From NCBI GenBank assembly GCA_028709305.1, contig JAQVXE010000008.1:1-45813 (forward strand): a stretch of 45,813 nt of DNA, in the 5' to 3' direction. This DNA comes from Bacillota bacterium. Lineage in GTDB: Bacteria; Bacillota; DTU025. A program made the translations under genes and the position numbers. The notes beneath the pieces were generated by a model. That model was given only the letters and a program-made list of their open reading frames with translations, made no database searches and was not told the DNA's origin. Positions 13,171 to 22,140 of the stretch are shown piece by piece; positions within the stretch are counted from its first letter, which is position 1; every line of letters starts with the position of its first letter.

Positions 13171-14448
13171 TCACCTGAAGACGTAGCTGAGGAAATCAAT
13201 ACCCCGCCTCGTAAGCTTTCGCTTGCCTCCTTCAAGGCTGACTACGAGTCCCAATTCCTCTAGAGTCACGAGATCGCGGTAGGCGGTACTAAGACTTATG
13301 TCAAGCTCTTTTGTGACAATAGAAGGCCCTATCTCCCCCATCTCTGCGATAAGCATGAAGACTTTCTTCTGGCGAGACGAGAGCAAATCTCCAAGAGCTT
13401 CATCTGACATGTCAGAGGGTTGAGATGTGGATGGGGGTTCCTCATCTTGCTTTCTCTTCGACTGCTCTGCCGCTGAATCCTGCTTATCTGCTGATATAGA
13501 CTCTTCATCTTCATGAGCTATGTTTTCCATATTGCGAGAGTGAGATTCCGTTTGAGCGCTGGATGATGCCCGGCCTCGTGCTTCACCATGATCGTCGTCT
13601 TCCGCATGCTTAGCGGAGAGCCTGCCGGAATCCGTGGTGCCCGGATGCATCCCTGCGTGACCATGGAAAGCCCCGCCCGGCGCGTAGGTGCCGTGAGGAA
13701 TTTGTGGACTCGGTTGATAGATACCAAGTGCATCCTGCCCTGAGCTCCAAATCTCCGCTGTATCCTGCTGAGGCGTGACTTGCGGCGGATACTGATAGGC
13801 TCCGCCCCATCCGGGCTGTGGCTTATTGCCAGCGTCTCGAGCCGGATGGGATCCGGCGGGGTCCCTGTGGCCGTGGCCCGGCCCCGCAGAGGGTGCCGCC
13901 GAACACAGGGTCACCACTAGCCCTGAGCCCAGGTTGTCCTCCATAGTGAGAAAGCCGCCCAATGACTCCAAAGATTCAATCATTATGGGGAACCCTGATC
14001 CCACTCCCCTTATTAGTTCTCTCTCAGAGGCTGTTGTTGATGTGAAACCAGGCATCGTAGCCTGGCTTTTTCGCTTTATGCCCGGCCCGTGATCTGATAT
14101 TCGCACAACGTTGCCATCTGGCATTATTGTGACTATCGCATCTTCAAAGCCGGCATGGATCAGGTTCTCCACAGCTTCCCTCAAAACTACAAAGGGCATG
14201 GAGCCCCCTCTTTCCTTGCAGAAAGAGTAGATTCTGGAGGCTGCTTCGTCTACAAAGGACGTAAAATCATCTGACGAGAGATCAACAGTGCGAGGCAAGA
14301 CTGACATTGAGTCGTATACCGCTATGCGCAATGTATACACCGGACTCGAATCGGACTGCGTTGCCGACGCTCCGGCGGTCGAGTCGTCTGTCTGGTGTTC
14401 CTCTTTATTCATCTTGCCAAAAAGGAATCTGAATAAAGCCACTCGCAT
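13171..14448 (-). CDS. GHKL (HATPase_c) domain + disordered linker + C-terminal winged-helix protein, immediately upstream of dnaA
   Basis: N-box 'LREAVENLIHAGF', G1 'ISDHGPGI', G2-like 'GVGSGFPIMIESLESLGGFLTMEDNLGSGLVVTL'; roughly 170-aa G/P/Q/S-rich linker; C-term 'SRQKKVFMLIAEMGEIGPSIVTKELDISLSTAYRDLVTLEELGLVVSLEGGKRKLTRRG' reads as wHTH. Confidence 0.8.
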   Translation of the reverse strand: MRVALFRFLFGKMNKEEHQTDDSTAGASATQSDSSPVYTLRIAVYDSMSVLPRTVDLSSDDFTSFVDEAASRIYSFCKERGGSMPFVVLREAVENLIHAGFEDAIVTIMPDGNVVRISDHGPGIKRKSQATMPGFTSTTASERELIRGVGSGFPIMIESLESLGGFLTMEDNLGSGLVVTLCSAAPSAGPGHGHRDPAGSHPARDAGNKPQPGWGGAYQYPPQVTPQQDTAEIWSSGQDALGIYQPSPQIPHGTYAPGGAFHGHAGMHPGTTDSGRLSAKHAEDDDHGEARGRASSSAQTESHSRNMENIAHEDEESISADKQDSAAEQSKRKQDEEPPSTSQPSDMSDEALGDLLSSRQKKVFMLIAEMGEIGPSIVTKELDISLSTAYRDLVTLEELGLVVSLEGGKRKLTRRGIDFLSYVFR

Positions 14449-14483
14449 AGCCTCCCAACTTCAAGGTCCTTTGCCCCATCCTT

Positions 14484-14903
14484 TCATCCACAGGTTATCA
14501 ACATGAAATTGTGGATAACTCGAGCGCCAGCTAGAAGCGTTCGCAATTGCTCGACAATTAATGTCTATTGCTCGAATGCTGCTAGCCATGGCGGAAACAT
14601 TCTCGAAATAACTCGTTTTCGCCTAGAAGTTATCCACAGTGTTTTCCACAGCTGTTGAAAAGTCATAAGAAAGCATGGACTGCACATTGTTTATAACATA
14701 TCATCCACAAGTATTCCACAGACACCTGTGGATATCCTACCACCAGCAGATTGACGGGGAACATATGTTTTAAATGGCTTTTCGCCAGTCTGGCATATGT
14801 TTCATAATTGTCCACAGAGGATTTTAGAAAAGTTTTTGCCCAAATATCGGCGGGTGTAGGAAATCCACGAACTTCGCACAGGTTATCCACAGGGATATCC
14901 ACA
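14484..14903. promoter_or_regulatory. oriC DnaA-box cluster (rpmH side)
   Basis: TGTGGATAA 14510-14518; TTATCCACA 14630-14638 and 14883-14891; near matches TCATCCACA 14484-14492 and 14701-14709, TTTTCCACA 14642-14650, TATTCCACA 14712-14720, TGTGGATAT 14727-14735, TTGTCCACA 14808-14816, ATATCCACA 14895-14903. Confidence 0.9.
14546..14607. repeat. short direct repeats ATTGCTCGA (14546-14554, 14567-14575) and degenerate ATTCTCGAA (14599-14607)
   Basis: Two identical 9-mers 21 bp apart; related copy 32 bp further on. Confidence 0.5.
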
Positions 14904-15442
14904 GACTGTGCATAGAAGGGCACATAACTGGTGATAATCAATGATGTATGAATTCGCGAACGAAAAGTCCGTATGTTTGTACACCCTATCATAACAAAGT
15001 GGAAACAAGTCGGACAGTGCACGTGAATGGTTCCAATGTTAGCCCTTGGGCTCGGAGTAAGCCCCATGGATGGATATTTGTGAATTGTCAGGCTTCTGCA
15101 CTTGAGAAGAAGACAGTTTCACCTGAGGGCTATACTGACCCCAAGCGCCTGCCACGCACGGTGGGTGTTAGCTTTGAAGGCGGATCGAAGGATGCGGAAT
15201 CAATCAGTAGGCTGAGAGATTGGGCGGCGATGGGGATTTGAGGGGGCGAAGATTCTAAGGTGAAAACTATGCGAAAGCGAATTTCCATGAAATGCGGAAA
15301 ATGTAGTTTGGGGCCCGGCTGATTTGAGGAGACCTGTGTAGGGAAGTGCTGGGCCCGGACAACGGTGTAAGCTGGGCATCCAGTGACGACAGCGTCGGGC
15401 TGATCCTGGCAGTTCTATCGCCCTTTTCGTGTTGGTTCTTCC

Positions 15443-15471
15443 TTGACACCGATATTGGCCTGGCATATAAT
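15443..15471 (+). promoter_or_regulatory. consensus housekeeping sigma promoter for rpmH (TTGACA-N17-TATAAT)
   Basis: TTGACA 15443-15448, TATAAT 15466-15471, 17-bp spacer. Confidence 0.9.
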
Positions 15472-15517
15472 TTACGCGGTATGCTTCCGGTGGAGCTTAC
15501 AGGGAGGATAGCTTGAG

Positions 15518-15652
15518 ATGAAAAGGACATATCAGCCTAAAGTTAGGCGTCGACGAAGAGTTCATGGATTTAGAAGACGCATGAGGACGCCAGCCGGCCG
15601 CAACGTGATGCGTCGCCGCAGGGCAAAGGGCCGCAAGCGGCTTGCAGTCTAA
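15518..15652 (+). CDS. rpmH: 50S ribosomal protein L34 (44 aa, below the ORF-track cut-off)
   Basis: [53 protein letters not shown]. Confidence 0.97.
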   Translation: MKRTYQPKVRRRRRVHGFRRRMRTPAGRNVMRRRRAKGRKRLAV

Positions 15653-15675
15653 GATAAAGGCGTCGCTGGTTTATT

Positions 15676-15697
15676 GCCGTCGTCGGACGGCTTTTCC
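15676..15697 (+). terminator. terminator/attenuator between rpmH and rnpA
   Basis: GCCGTC-GTCG-GACGGC stem followed by TTTTCC. Confidence 0.65.
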
Positions 15698-15763
15698 TTT
15701 AATAAGCACTACCCATCAAGATAGGTTTGATGGGGCTTCTCAGGGCTGTTAGGAGGCCCGCTG

Positions 15764-16141
15764 ATGGCAAGGGCAATTTTGCGTCGAACTTCAGAGTTTC
15801 AGAGAGTTTTCCGTGAAGGCAGGAGCGCCGCGGGGCAGTATGTTGTAGTACATGCTGTGCCCAACAAGCTGCCTGTGGCGCGCTTTGGATTCCCCGTGGG
15901 GAAGAGGTTGGGTGGTGCTGTTAAGCGCAACCGCATCAAGAGGATGTTAAGAGAGGCAGCACGCCTTGCGCGCAACATGCCTTGTAGAGGCTATGATATG
16001 GTTATTGTGCCGAGGCGTAAGATGGTAGACCCGAACCTGCGCTGCTACAGCGTAATAAGTGATCTGGAGTCGGTTCTTTGCAGGCTATCTCTTGAAGCCG
16101 ATTCAGATCACAGGGGAGATTGTGGCGGATCGGATAGATAG
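15764..16141 (+). CDS. rnpA: ribonuclease P protein component
   Basis: '[25 protein letters not shown]...[28 protein letters not shown]'. Confidence 0.95.
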   Translation: MARAILRRTSEFQRVFREGRSAAGQYVVVHAVPNKLPVARFGFPVGKRLGGAVKRNRIKRMLREAARLARNMPCRGYDMVIVPRRKMVDPNLRCYSVISDLESVLCRLSLEADSDHRGDCGGSDR

Positions 16142-16158
16142 GGCCGGAGGGATATCAA

Positions 16159-16377
16159 ATGTGGGCTGTCCGTATTGAGCTGGGGTTGATTAGATTCTAC
16201 AGGGCATGCTTGTCCCCGCTCAAGAAGTACCCATCTTGTCGCTATATTCCAACATGTTCGCAGTACGCTGAAGAAGCAGTTGAAAAATATGGTGTTATTC
16301 GAGGCACGTGGCTGGCCATAAAGAGGTTGGCAAGATGCCATCCGTTTAGTGCAGGCGGCTATGACCCTGTGAAGTAG
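16159..16377 (+). CDS. yidD: membrane protein insertion efficiency factor YidD
   Basis: '[36 protein letters not shown]...[15 protein letters not shown]'. Confidence 0.96.
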   Translation: MWAVRIELGLIRFYRACLSPLKKYPSCRYIPTCSQYAEEAVEKYGVIRGTWLAIKRLARCHPFSAGGYDPVK

Positions 16378-16444
16378 GGCAACGACCTGAGGGCGGCAAC
16401 TGGAACTTAGAGCCACGCCTAAGCGCGAAAGGGGGATCCGCCAA

Positions 16445-17077
16445 GTGGGCATCACCGGAGTGATGCAGAGCATTCTGCGGTTTTTTGCAGAGGGAACAGG
16501 CAATCTTGCCTGGGCTATCATAATAGTAACCACGCTTATCAAGGCCGCACTTCATCCGCTCCAAGTCAGGCAGGTCAAGATGATGGAGCAGATGAAGGAG
16601 CTCACTCCAAAAGTGCAGGAGCTTGAGAAGAAGTATAAGGGTCAGCCCCAGGAATATCAGCAAAGAGTGGGGGAATTGTATCGCGACAACAATGTCAACC
16701 CGGCGACGGGATGTCTTAGCATGCTAATTCCACTTCCACTTTTTATCGTTTTCTACCGAGTTTTGCAAGATGCCGCGTTCATTGGGGGATTGCCTGAGGC
16801 TGCGGCTGGGTTCCTGTGGATAAAGGATTTTGCTGTTCCTGACCCGTGGGCTCTTCCGATTCTGTCCGCGGTCACTACATGGCTTTCCAGTAGGCAGACG
16901 GCCACAGATCCGTCACAGAAGACCATGACGATAGTGATGCCCATCTTCATGGGCTGGATTACTATGAGATTGCCGGCCGGCGCGGCGCTTTACTGGGTTA
17001 CAAACAACATTATCAGCATAGTTCAGCAGTGGTTTATCCAGCGTCAATTGGCGGCGGCCAAGAAGGGAGTCAGCTGA
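16445..17077 (+). CDS. yidC: membrane protein insertase YidC/SpoIIIJ (Oxa1 family)
   Basis: Short YidC with 'PLQVRQVKMMEQMKELTPKVQELEKKYKG', 'NPATGCLSMLIPLPLFIVFYRVL', 'ALYWVTNNIISIVQQ'. Confidence 0.95.
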   Translation: MGITGVMQSILRFFAEGTGNLAWAIIIVTTLIKAALHPLQVRQVKMMEQMKELTPKVQELEKKYKGQPQEYQQRVGELYRDNNVNPATGCLSMLIPLPLFIVFYRVLQDAAFIGGLPEAAAGFLWIKDFAVPDPWALPILSAVTTWLSSRQTATDPSQKTMTIVMPIFMGWITMRLPAGAALYWVTNNIISIVQQWFIQRQLAAAKKGVS

Positions 17078-17842
17078 ATGAAGCCTGTTGAGGCGGTAGG
17101 CAAGACAGTCGAAGAAGCTGTTCAATCGGCTCTGTCCGATCTGGGTTTGACCAAAGATGAAACTGAAATAGAGATACTGGACGAGGGTTCGAAGGGCTTG
17201 TTTGGCCTTGTTGGCAGGAGGCATGCAAGGGTAATTGTGCGCCCGCTTGCCAAGGCGGATTTGAGTGAAAGCAGACAGGCCATTGTGATGGAGGCTTCCA
17301 GACCTGCCGACGATAGCTTAGAGGATTCCGAGGATGAGGTGGATGAAGTCAGCGATCGGCTCAGCTTAGACAATGACGTATCTGGCGAGAGCAGAGGATA
17401 CGCGTTTCTGGAAGAGCTTATGCATCTCATGGATGTAGATGTTGAGATCACGGAGAGCCAATCGGAGGACATCACCTTGCTGGAGGTGGAGGGCAAGTCC
17501 CTTGGCGTGCTGATTGGGCGACGAGGCGAGACCCTCAATTCAATACAATCCCTTGTCAACTTGGCAGCCAACAGGGATGCCCGTGCATTCGGAAGTTCTG
17601 ATAGGGAGAGATACGTAGTCGACATAGGCGGGTATCGCAAGAGGCGCGAAGAGATCCTGAGCAGCAAGGCTTTGGAGCTCGCTAAAAGAGTGACGCGTGA
17701 GCAGAGAGACGAAGTGCTGGAGCCAATGTCTGCTCTTGAAAGACGTGTAGTCCACATGGCCCTTAGGGACTACGAGGGTGTCGAGACGCACTCGGAGGGC
17801 CGTGAGCCGTACAGGCGAATAGTAATTTCACCCAAAGAGTGA
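17078..17842 (+). CDS. jag: Jag/KhpB RNA-binding protein (Jag-N, KH, R3H)
   Basis: 'GKTVEEAVQSALSDLGL...VLIGRRGETLNSIQSLVNLAAN...MSALERRVVHMALRDYEGVETHSEGREPYRRIVI'. Confidence 0.95.
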   Translation: MKPVEAVGKTVEEAVQSALSDLGLTKDETEIEILDEGSKGLFGLVGRRHARVIVRPLAKADLSESRQAIVMEASRPADDSLEDSEDEVDEVSDRLSLDNDVSGESRGYAFLEELMHLMDVDVEITESQSEDITLLEVEGKSLGVLIGRRGETLNSIQSLVNLAANRDARAFGSSDRERYVVDIGGYRKRREEILSSKALELAKRVTREQRDEVLEPMSALERRVVHMALRDYEGVETHSEGREPYRRIVISPKE

Positions 17843-17876
17843 AGCCCCAGCTCTGTGCAGGTGGATATTGAATAGG

Positions 17877-17910
17877 AGTGCGTGTTTCAAGAACGCGCAC
17901 TTTCTTTTAT
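17877..17910 (+). terminator. probable intrinsic terminator after jag
   Basis: AGTGCGTG/CGCGCACT hairpin followed by TTCTTTTATG. Confidence 0.5.
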
Positions 17911-18024
17911 GCTTTGATAAGGTGAACCTATCTATAGGGGGCACATGAGGATAGAGTGAGCTGCCATTGGCGTCAGACTTGATCATGCTGGGCGTTCATG
18001 TGCGTGGAAGGGGGAGAAGCTTGG

Positions 18025-19515
18025 GTGTTCAGGGGGGATACGATTGCGGCCATTGCAACGCCTGCGGGAATCGGGGGAATAGCGGTAATAAGAGTGTCGG
18101 GGCCCGGGGCAAGGGATGTAGCGGAGCGTGTTTTTGTGCCAGCGCGCGCCAGTTCGGACTCTGGTGATGCATCTGGGCTATGCCCTGCCAAGGGCTGGGT
18201 ATCAAAATACGGACATGTGTATGATGGCTCAGGAGATCTTATCGACGAGGCAATAATGTCCTGGATGCCGGGGCCGTCATCGTATACCCGTGAAGATGTG
18301 GCGGAGATCAGCTGTCATGGGGGCACGGCTGTAGCGCGAGCAGTCTTGCAGGCAGTGCTGGAAGCAGGGGCGCGCATTGCGCAGCCAGGCGAGTTCACAC
18401 GGCGGGCATTTCTGAACGGGCGCATAAGTCTTGAGCAGGCCGAGGCCGTGCTGTCAATGATAAATGCCCGCACAGAGCGGGCCAGGCGGGCGGCGTCGTC
18501 CTTTCTGGGAGGAAGGCTTGGAGCCAAGGTCCGCAAGGCTCAGGAGACCATTGTCAGCCTCATGACTTTGATTGAAGCGTCTCTTGATTTTCCTGAAGAG
18601 GATATCCCAGATGTGGCTCTGAAGGAACTAGCTGATGAGTCGGTTAGAATTGCGAGTCTGCTGGAAGAGGCATGGCGGGATGCATCGAGAGGGCGAATCC
18701 TTTGGGAAGGGGTCTCTGTTGCGATAGTGGGAAGGCCTAACGTAGGGAAGTCTCGGCTCCTCAACGCTCTTCTTGGCGAAGAGCGGGCTATCGTGTCGGA
18801 GTCACCCGGCACAACCAGAGATGTGGTATCGGAAGTTGCCAACATCCGAGGAATACCTATAAGGCTGATCGACACTGCTGGGATGCGGGATTCAGCCGAC
18901 CCGGTGGAGCGAATTGGAGTTGAAAGGGCTAGGACGGCTCTTAAAGACGCTGATGTGGCCCTGGCAGTGGTGGACGGGTCAGTGCCATTTGATAGAGCTG
19001 ACATGGAAATTGCGGCTCAAACTCCGGGGAAACATGCCATTATTGTAATAAACAAGTGCGATTTGCCGGAGGAACTTGGCAGAGAGGATGCACAGAGGAT
19101 TGCTGCCGGACGCCTGTGTCTGAAAGTTTCTGCTCTCACAGGGGAAGGACTTGACAGGCTGGAAGAGGCCATAGAGACCTTGGTCCTTGGGGATGGAGGG
19201 CGAGGCTCCAATAGTATGGGCCCTCTGCCTGCTGCCGGGGAGGGCGGAACCTGGATCAATGGCGGACATTCCGAGATTGGGATGGGCCTAGGGCGCGAAG
19301 GGTCGGAGCTGCTTGGGATGAGACGTGAGGATTGCTTGAGGCGTGCAGCCTCATCGCTCAGGGATGTTGCTCGAGGCGTGGAGGAAGGCATGCCACCCGA
19401 CATGGTTTCGATTGATCTGAGGGCAGCGATGGACACTCTGGGAGAACTGACGGGGGAGACGACTAGAGAGGACATAGTGGACAGGGTTTTTGCACAGTTC
19501 TGCGTAGGCAAGTAG
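18025..19515 (+). CDS. mnmE: tRNA modification GTPase MnmE (GTG start preferred; ORF from 17998)
   Basis: 'GDTIAAIATPAGIGGIAVIRVSG', 'GRPNVGKSRLLNALLGEERAIVSESPGTTRD', C-terminal 'FCVGK'. Confidence 0.97.
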   Translation: MFRGDTIAAIATPAGIGGIAVIRVSGPGARDVAERVFVPARASSDSGDASGLCPAKGWVSKYGHVYDGSGDLIDEAIMSWMPGPSSYTREDVAEISCHGGTAVARAVLQAVLEAGARIAQPGEFTRRAFLNGRISLEQAEAVLSMINARTERARRAASSFLGGRLGAKVRKAQETIVSLMTLIEASLDFPEEDIPDVALKELADESVRIASLLEEAWRDASRGRILWEGVSVAIVGRPNVGKSRLLNALLGEERAIVSESPGTTRDVVSEVANIRGIPIRLIDTAGMRDSADPVERIGVERARTALKDADVALAVVDGSVPFDRADMEIAAQTPGKHAIIVINKCDLPEELGREDAQRIAAGRLCLKVSALTGEGLDRLEEAIETLVLGDGGRGSNSMGPLPAAGEGGTWINGGHSEIGMGLGREGSELLGMRREDCLRRAASSLRDVARGVEEGMPPDMVSIDLRAAMDTLGELTGETTREDIVDRVFAQFCVGK

Positions 19516-19559
19516 AAGCGGTCTGTGCATGGAATATTCGGAGCGAGGGGTGATTCTTA

Positions 19560-21323
19560 GTGGACTACGATGTCATTGTGGTCGGCCTGGGCCATGCAGG
19601 TTGTGAAGCGGCCTTGGCTTGCGCGCGGCTGGGATGCAGTACGATTGGGTTAACCGTAAGCATGGACAACATAGCGCAGATGTCGTGCAACCCCTCACTC
19701 GGTGGACCGGCCAAAGCCCACCTAATTCGCGAGATAGATGCTCTGGGGGGCGAGATGGGTATTGCGGCGGATGAGACTTTCATTCAGATGCGAATGCTGA
19801 ATACGTCAAAGGGTCCTGCTGTTCGCGCGATCAGAGCGCAGATCGACAAAGCTGCGTACCAGACAAGAATGAGGCGGACACTCCAGTGCCAGCCTGGGCT
19901 TGTAGTGAAAGAGGCTATGGTCCATGACCTTATCGTGCGCGACGCGAAAGTAGTTGGGGTAAGAACTGACGTGGGAGATATCATGTCAGAAGCCGTGATC
20001 CTGGCAACCGGAACGCATCTTGGAGGCAGGGTGCACATGGGCGAAATGAGCTACGAGTCAGGTCCTGACAAGCAACCCTCCGCAGTTAAGCTAGGCAGCA
20101 GCCTGAGGCGGCATGGATTTGCAATGAACCGCTTCAAGACCGGGACGCCCGCCAGAATAGATGGGAGAACTGTGGATTACAGTGCGACCAAGATTCAGCT
20201 AGGCGAGGATCTCCCGTGTGGCTTTTCATACCTGGGCCGACCTGGCCCCAGGGAACAGATTCCGTGCTGGCAGACATGGACGAACGAGAGGACTCACAAA
20301 GTGATACTGGAGAATCTCGACCGTGCGCCCATGTACACCGGGGCGATAACAGGTACTGGTCCCCGCTACTGCCCAGCAATCGAAACAAAGATAGTGCGGT
20401 TCCCTGACCGTCCTCGCCATCAGGTCTACGTGGAGCCCCAGGGCAGACAGGACCAGGAGATGTATCTGGCGGGCGTGTCGACAAGCTTTCCCGTGGATGT
20501 TCAGGAGAAGATGATCAGGACAATACGTGGGCTTGAGGATGTTCACATCATTAAATACGGGTACGCCATCGAATACGACTGTATAGATCCTACTCAACTG
20601 GCTCCCACGCTGGAGTCTTTGGAGATAGGGGGATTGTATTTCGCGGGACAGATAAATGGGACCTCCGGTTACGAGGAGGCGGCGGCGCAGGGACTTTTGG
20701 CCGGAATCAACGCGGCAATGAGAATCATGCGTCGAGAGGAGCAGCCCCTTATTATTGACAGGTCTGAGGCCTATATCGGTGTGCTCATTGATGATCTGGT
20801 CTCAAAGGGAGTTGACGAGCCCTACCGGCTGATGACTGCGAGGGCTGAATACAGATTGCTGCTGAGGCAGGACAATGCGGACCTTCGGCTCACCCCAGTT
20901 GGCCGAAGGGTAGGGCTGGTGGGCGATGAGAGATGGAGAAGATTCTCCGCAAAGCGTGAAGCCATTGAAGCTATTCGCGGCGGTCAAGAGGTGTCCGATG
21001 CGCTCCAGGAATATGCGGATGAGGCGGCGGAACAGGTTGAGATAGAGACCAAGTTTGCTGGCTACATTGCAAAGCAGCGGCGTCAGGTGGAGGAGTTCAG
21101 GAAGCTTGAGAAATGGTTGATTCCTCAGGGGATCGATTACAGTAAGTTGACGAGACTATCCCGCGAGGCCCGTGAGCGCCTGGGGGCTGTTCGGCCACTA
21201 TCCGTAGGCCAGGCGTCACGTGTATCGGGGATTTCCCCGGCAGACATGATGGCGCTTACTGTGCATCTTAAGGAAATGGCACACGCAGAACGGAGCGGGG
21301 AGGCGGCAAAGAGGAATGGATGA
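19560..21323 (+). CDS. mnmG: tRNA uridine-5-carboxymethylaminomethyl modification enzyme MnmG/GidA
   Basis: 'DVIVVGLGHAGCEAALACARLGCSTIGLT...MSCNPSLGGPAKAHLIREIDALGGEMG', 'INGTSGYEEAAAQGLLAGINAA'. Confidence 0.97.
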   Translation: MDYDVIVVGLGHAGCEAALACARLGCSTIGLTVSMDNIAQMSCNPSLGGPAKAHLIREIDALGGEMGIAADETFIQMRMLNTSKGPAVRAIRAQIDKAAYQTRMRRTLQCQPGLVVKEAMVHDLIVRDAKVVGVRTDVGDIMSEAVILATGTHLGGRVHMGEMSYESGPDKQPSAVKLGSSLRRHGFAMNRFKTGTPARIDGRTVDYSATKIQLGEDLPCGFSYLGRPGPREQIPCWQTWTNERTHKVILENLDRAPMYTGAITGTGPRYCPAIETKIVRFPDRPRHQVYVEPQGRQDQEMYLAGVSTSFPVDVQEKMIRTIRGLEDVHIIKYGYAIEYDCIDPTQLAPTLESLEIGGLYFAGQINGTSGYEEAAAQGLLAGINAAMRIMRREEQPLIIDRSEAYIGVLIDDLVSKGVDEPYRLMTARAEYRLLLRQDNADLRLTPVGRRVGLVGDERWRRFSAKREAIEAIRGGQEVSDALQEYADEAAEQVEIETKFAGYIAKQRRQVEEFRKLEKWLIPQGIDYSKLTRLSREARERLGAVRPLSVGQASRVSGISPADMMALTVHLKEMAHAERSGEAAKRNG

Positions 21324-22044
21324 GTTTGTCCACTACTTGAAACAAGGGGCAAATGAGCTTGGAATAGATCTCCCGGAGTCCAAGGTTGACATGTTCTGCA
21401 TCTACAAGAGCAAGCTCCTTGAGGCGAATCGCGCCATTAACCTCACTTCCATCACGGATGACCAAGAAGTTGCCGTTAAGCATTTCGTGGATTCCTTGAG
21501 CTGTTTGCTTGTGGCAGATACCGGAGATTGGCGGAGGCTCGTGGATGTAGGTACTGGCGCTGGGTTTCCCGGGCTGGTGCTCAAGATCATGAATCCCGAG
21601 GCAGATGCGCTTCTTCTGGATAGCGTTGGGAAGAAAGTTGACTTCGTCCGAGAAGTGGCGGATTCATTGGGTCTTGATGGGGTCGAGGCTGTGCATGGCC
21701 GGGCCGAGGATCTTGGCAAGGCTGCAGAATACCGGGAGAAATTCGACCTTGCTGTGGGGCGCGGTGTGGCCAGCGTGAGCGCGTTGGCCGAGTACTGCCT
21801 TCCTTTCGTCAGGCCTGGCGGCCTGTTTGTTGCAATGAAAGGTCCGCGTGTAATCGATGAGATAGAAGCTGGGAGAAAGGCCATTGGAATCCTTGGTGGG
21901 AGTGAGCCTGAACTGCGCCATCTTGCACTTCCCTATGGGGCAGGAGAGCGTGTTCTGGTTATTGTGAAGAAGGAGCGGAACACGTCTAAGAAGTATCCTC
22001 GGAAGGCAGGAGTGCCGGCTAGAAGACCTCTGGGTGAACGATAA
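21316..22044 (+). CDS. rsmG: 16S rRNA (guanine527-N7)-methyltransferase RsmG
   Basis: 'LLEANRAINLTSITDDQEVAVKHFVDSLSCL...LVDVGTGAGFPGLVLKI...GRGVASVSALAEYCLPFVRPGG'. Confidence 0.96.
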   Translation: MDEFVHYLKQGANELGIDLPESKVDMFCIYKSKLLEANRAINLTSITDDQEVAVKHFVDSLSCLLVADTGDWRRLVDVGTGAGFPGLVLKIMNPEADALLLDSVGKKVDFVREVADSLGLDGVEAVHGRAEDLGKAAEYREKFDLAVGRGVASVSALAEYCLPFVRPGGLFVAMKGPRVIDEIEAGRKAIGILGGSEPELRHLALPYGAGERVLVIVKKERNTSKKYPRKAGVPARRPLGER

Positions 22045-22140
22045 TCACCCTTTGGGATGAGGGAGAACCGCCCGTTAGAGTGAAGGACATTCTCACAGCA
22101 TGGCGAAGTCATGAACAGCATCCTAAGGAGGCGTAACGCA

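Noticed and set aside
14663-15241. ORFs of 134 aa (-, 14663-15067) and 97 aa (+, 14948-15241) in the origin region
   Set aside because: They run through DnaA boxes, have unconserved-looking sequence and no plausible RBS; better explained as non-coding oriC.
16346-16663. Antisense ORFs opposite yidD/yidC and jag (e.g. 17122-17757, 211 aa)
   Set aside because: Low-complexity Ser/Leu-rich reverse translations of conserved genes; no independent support.
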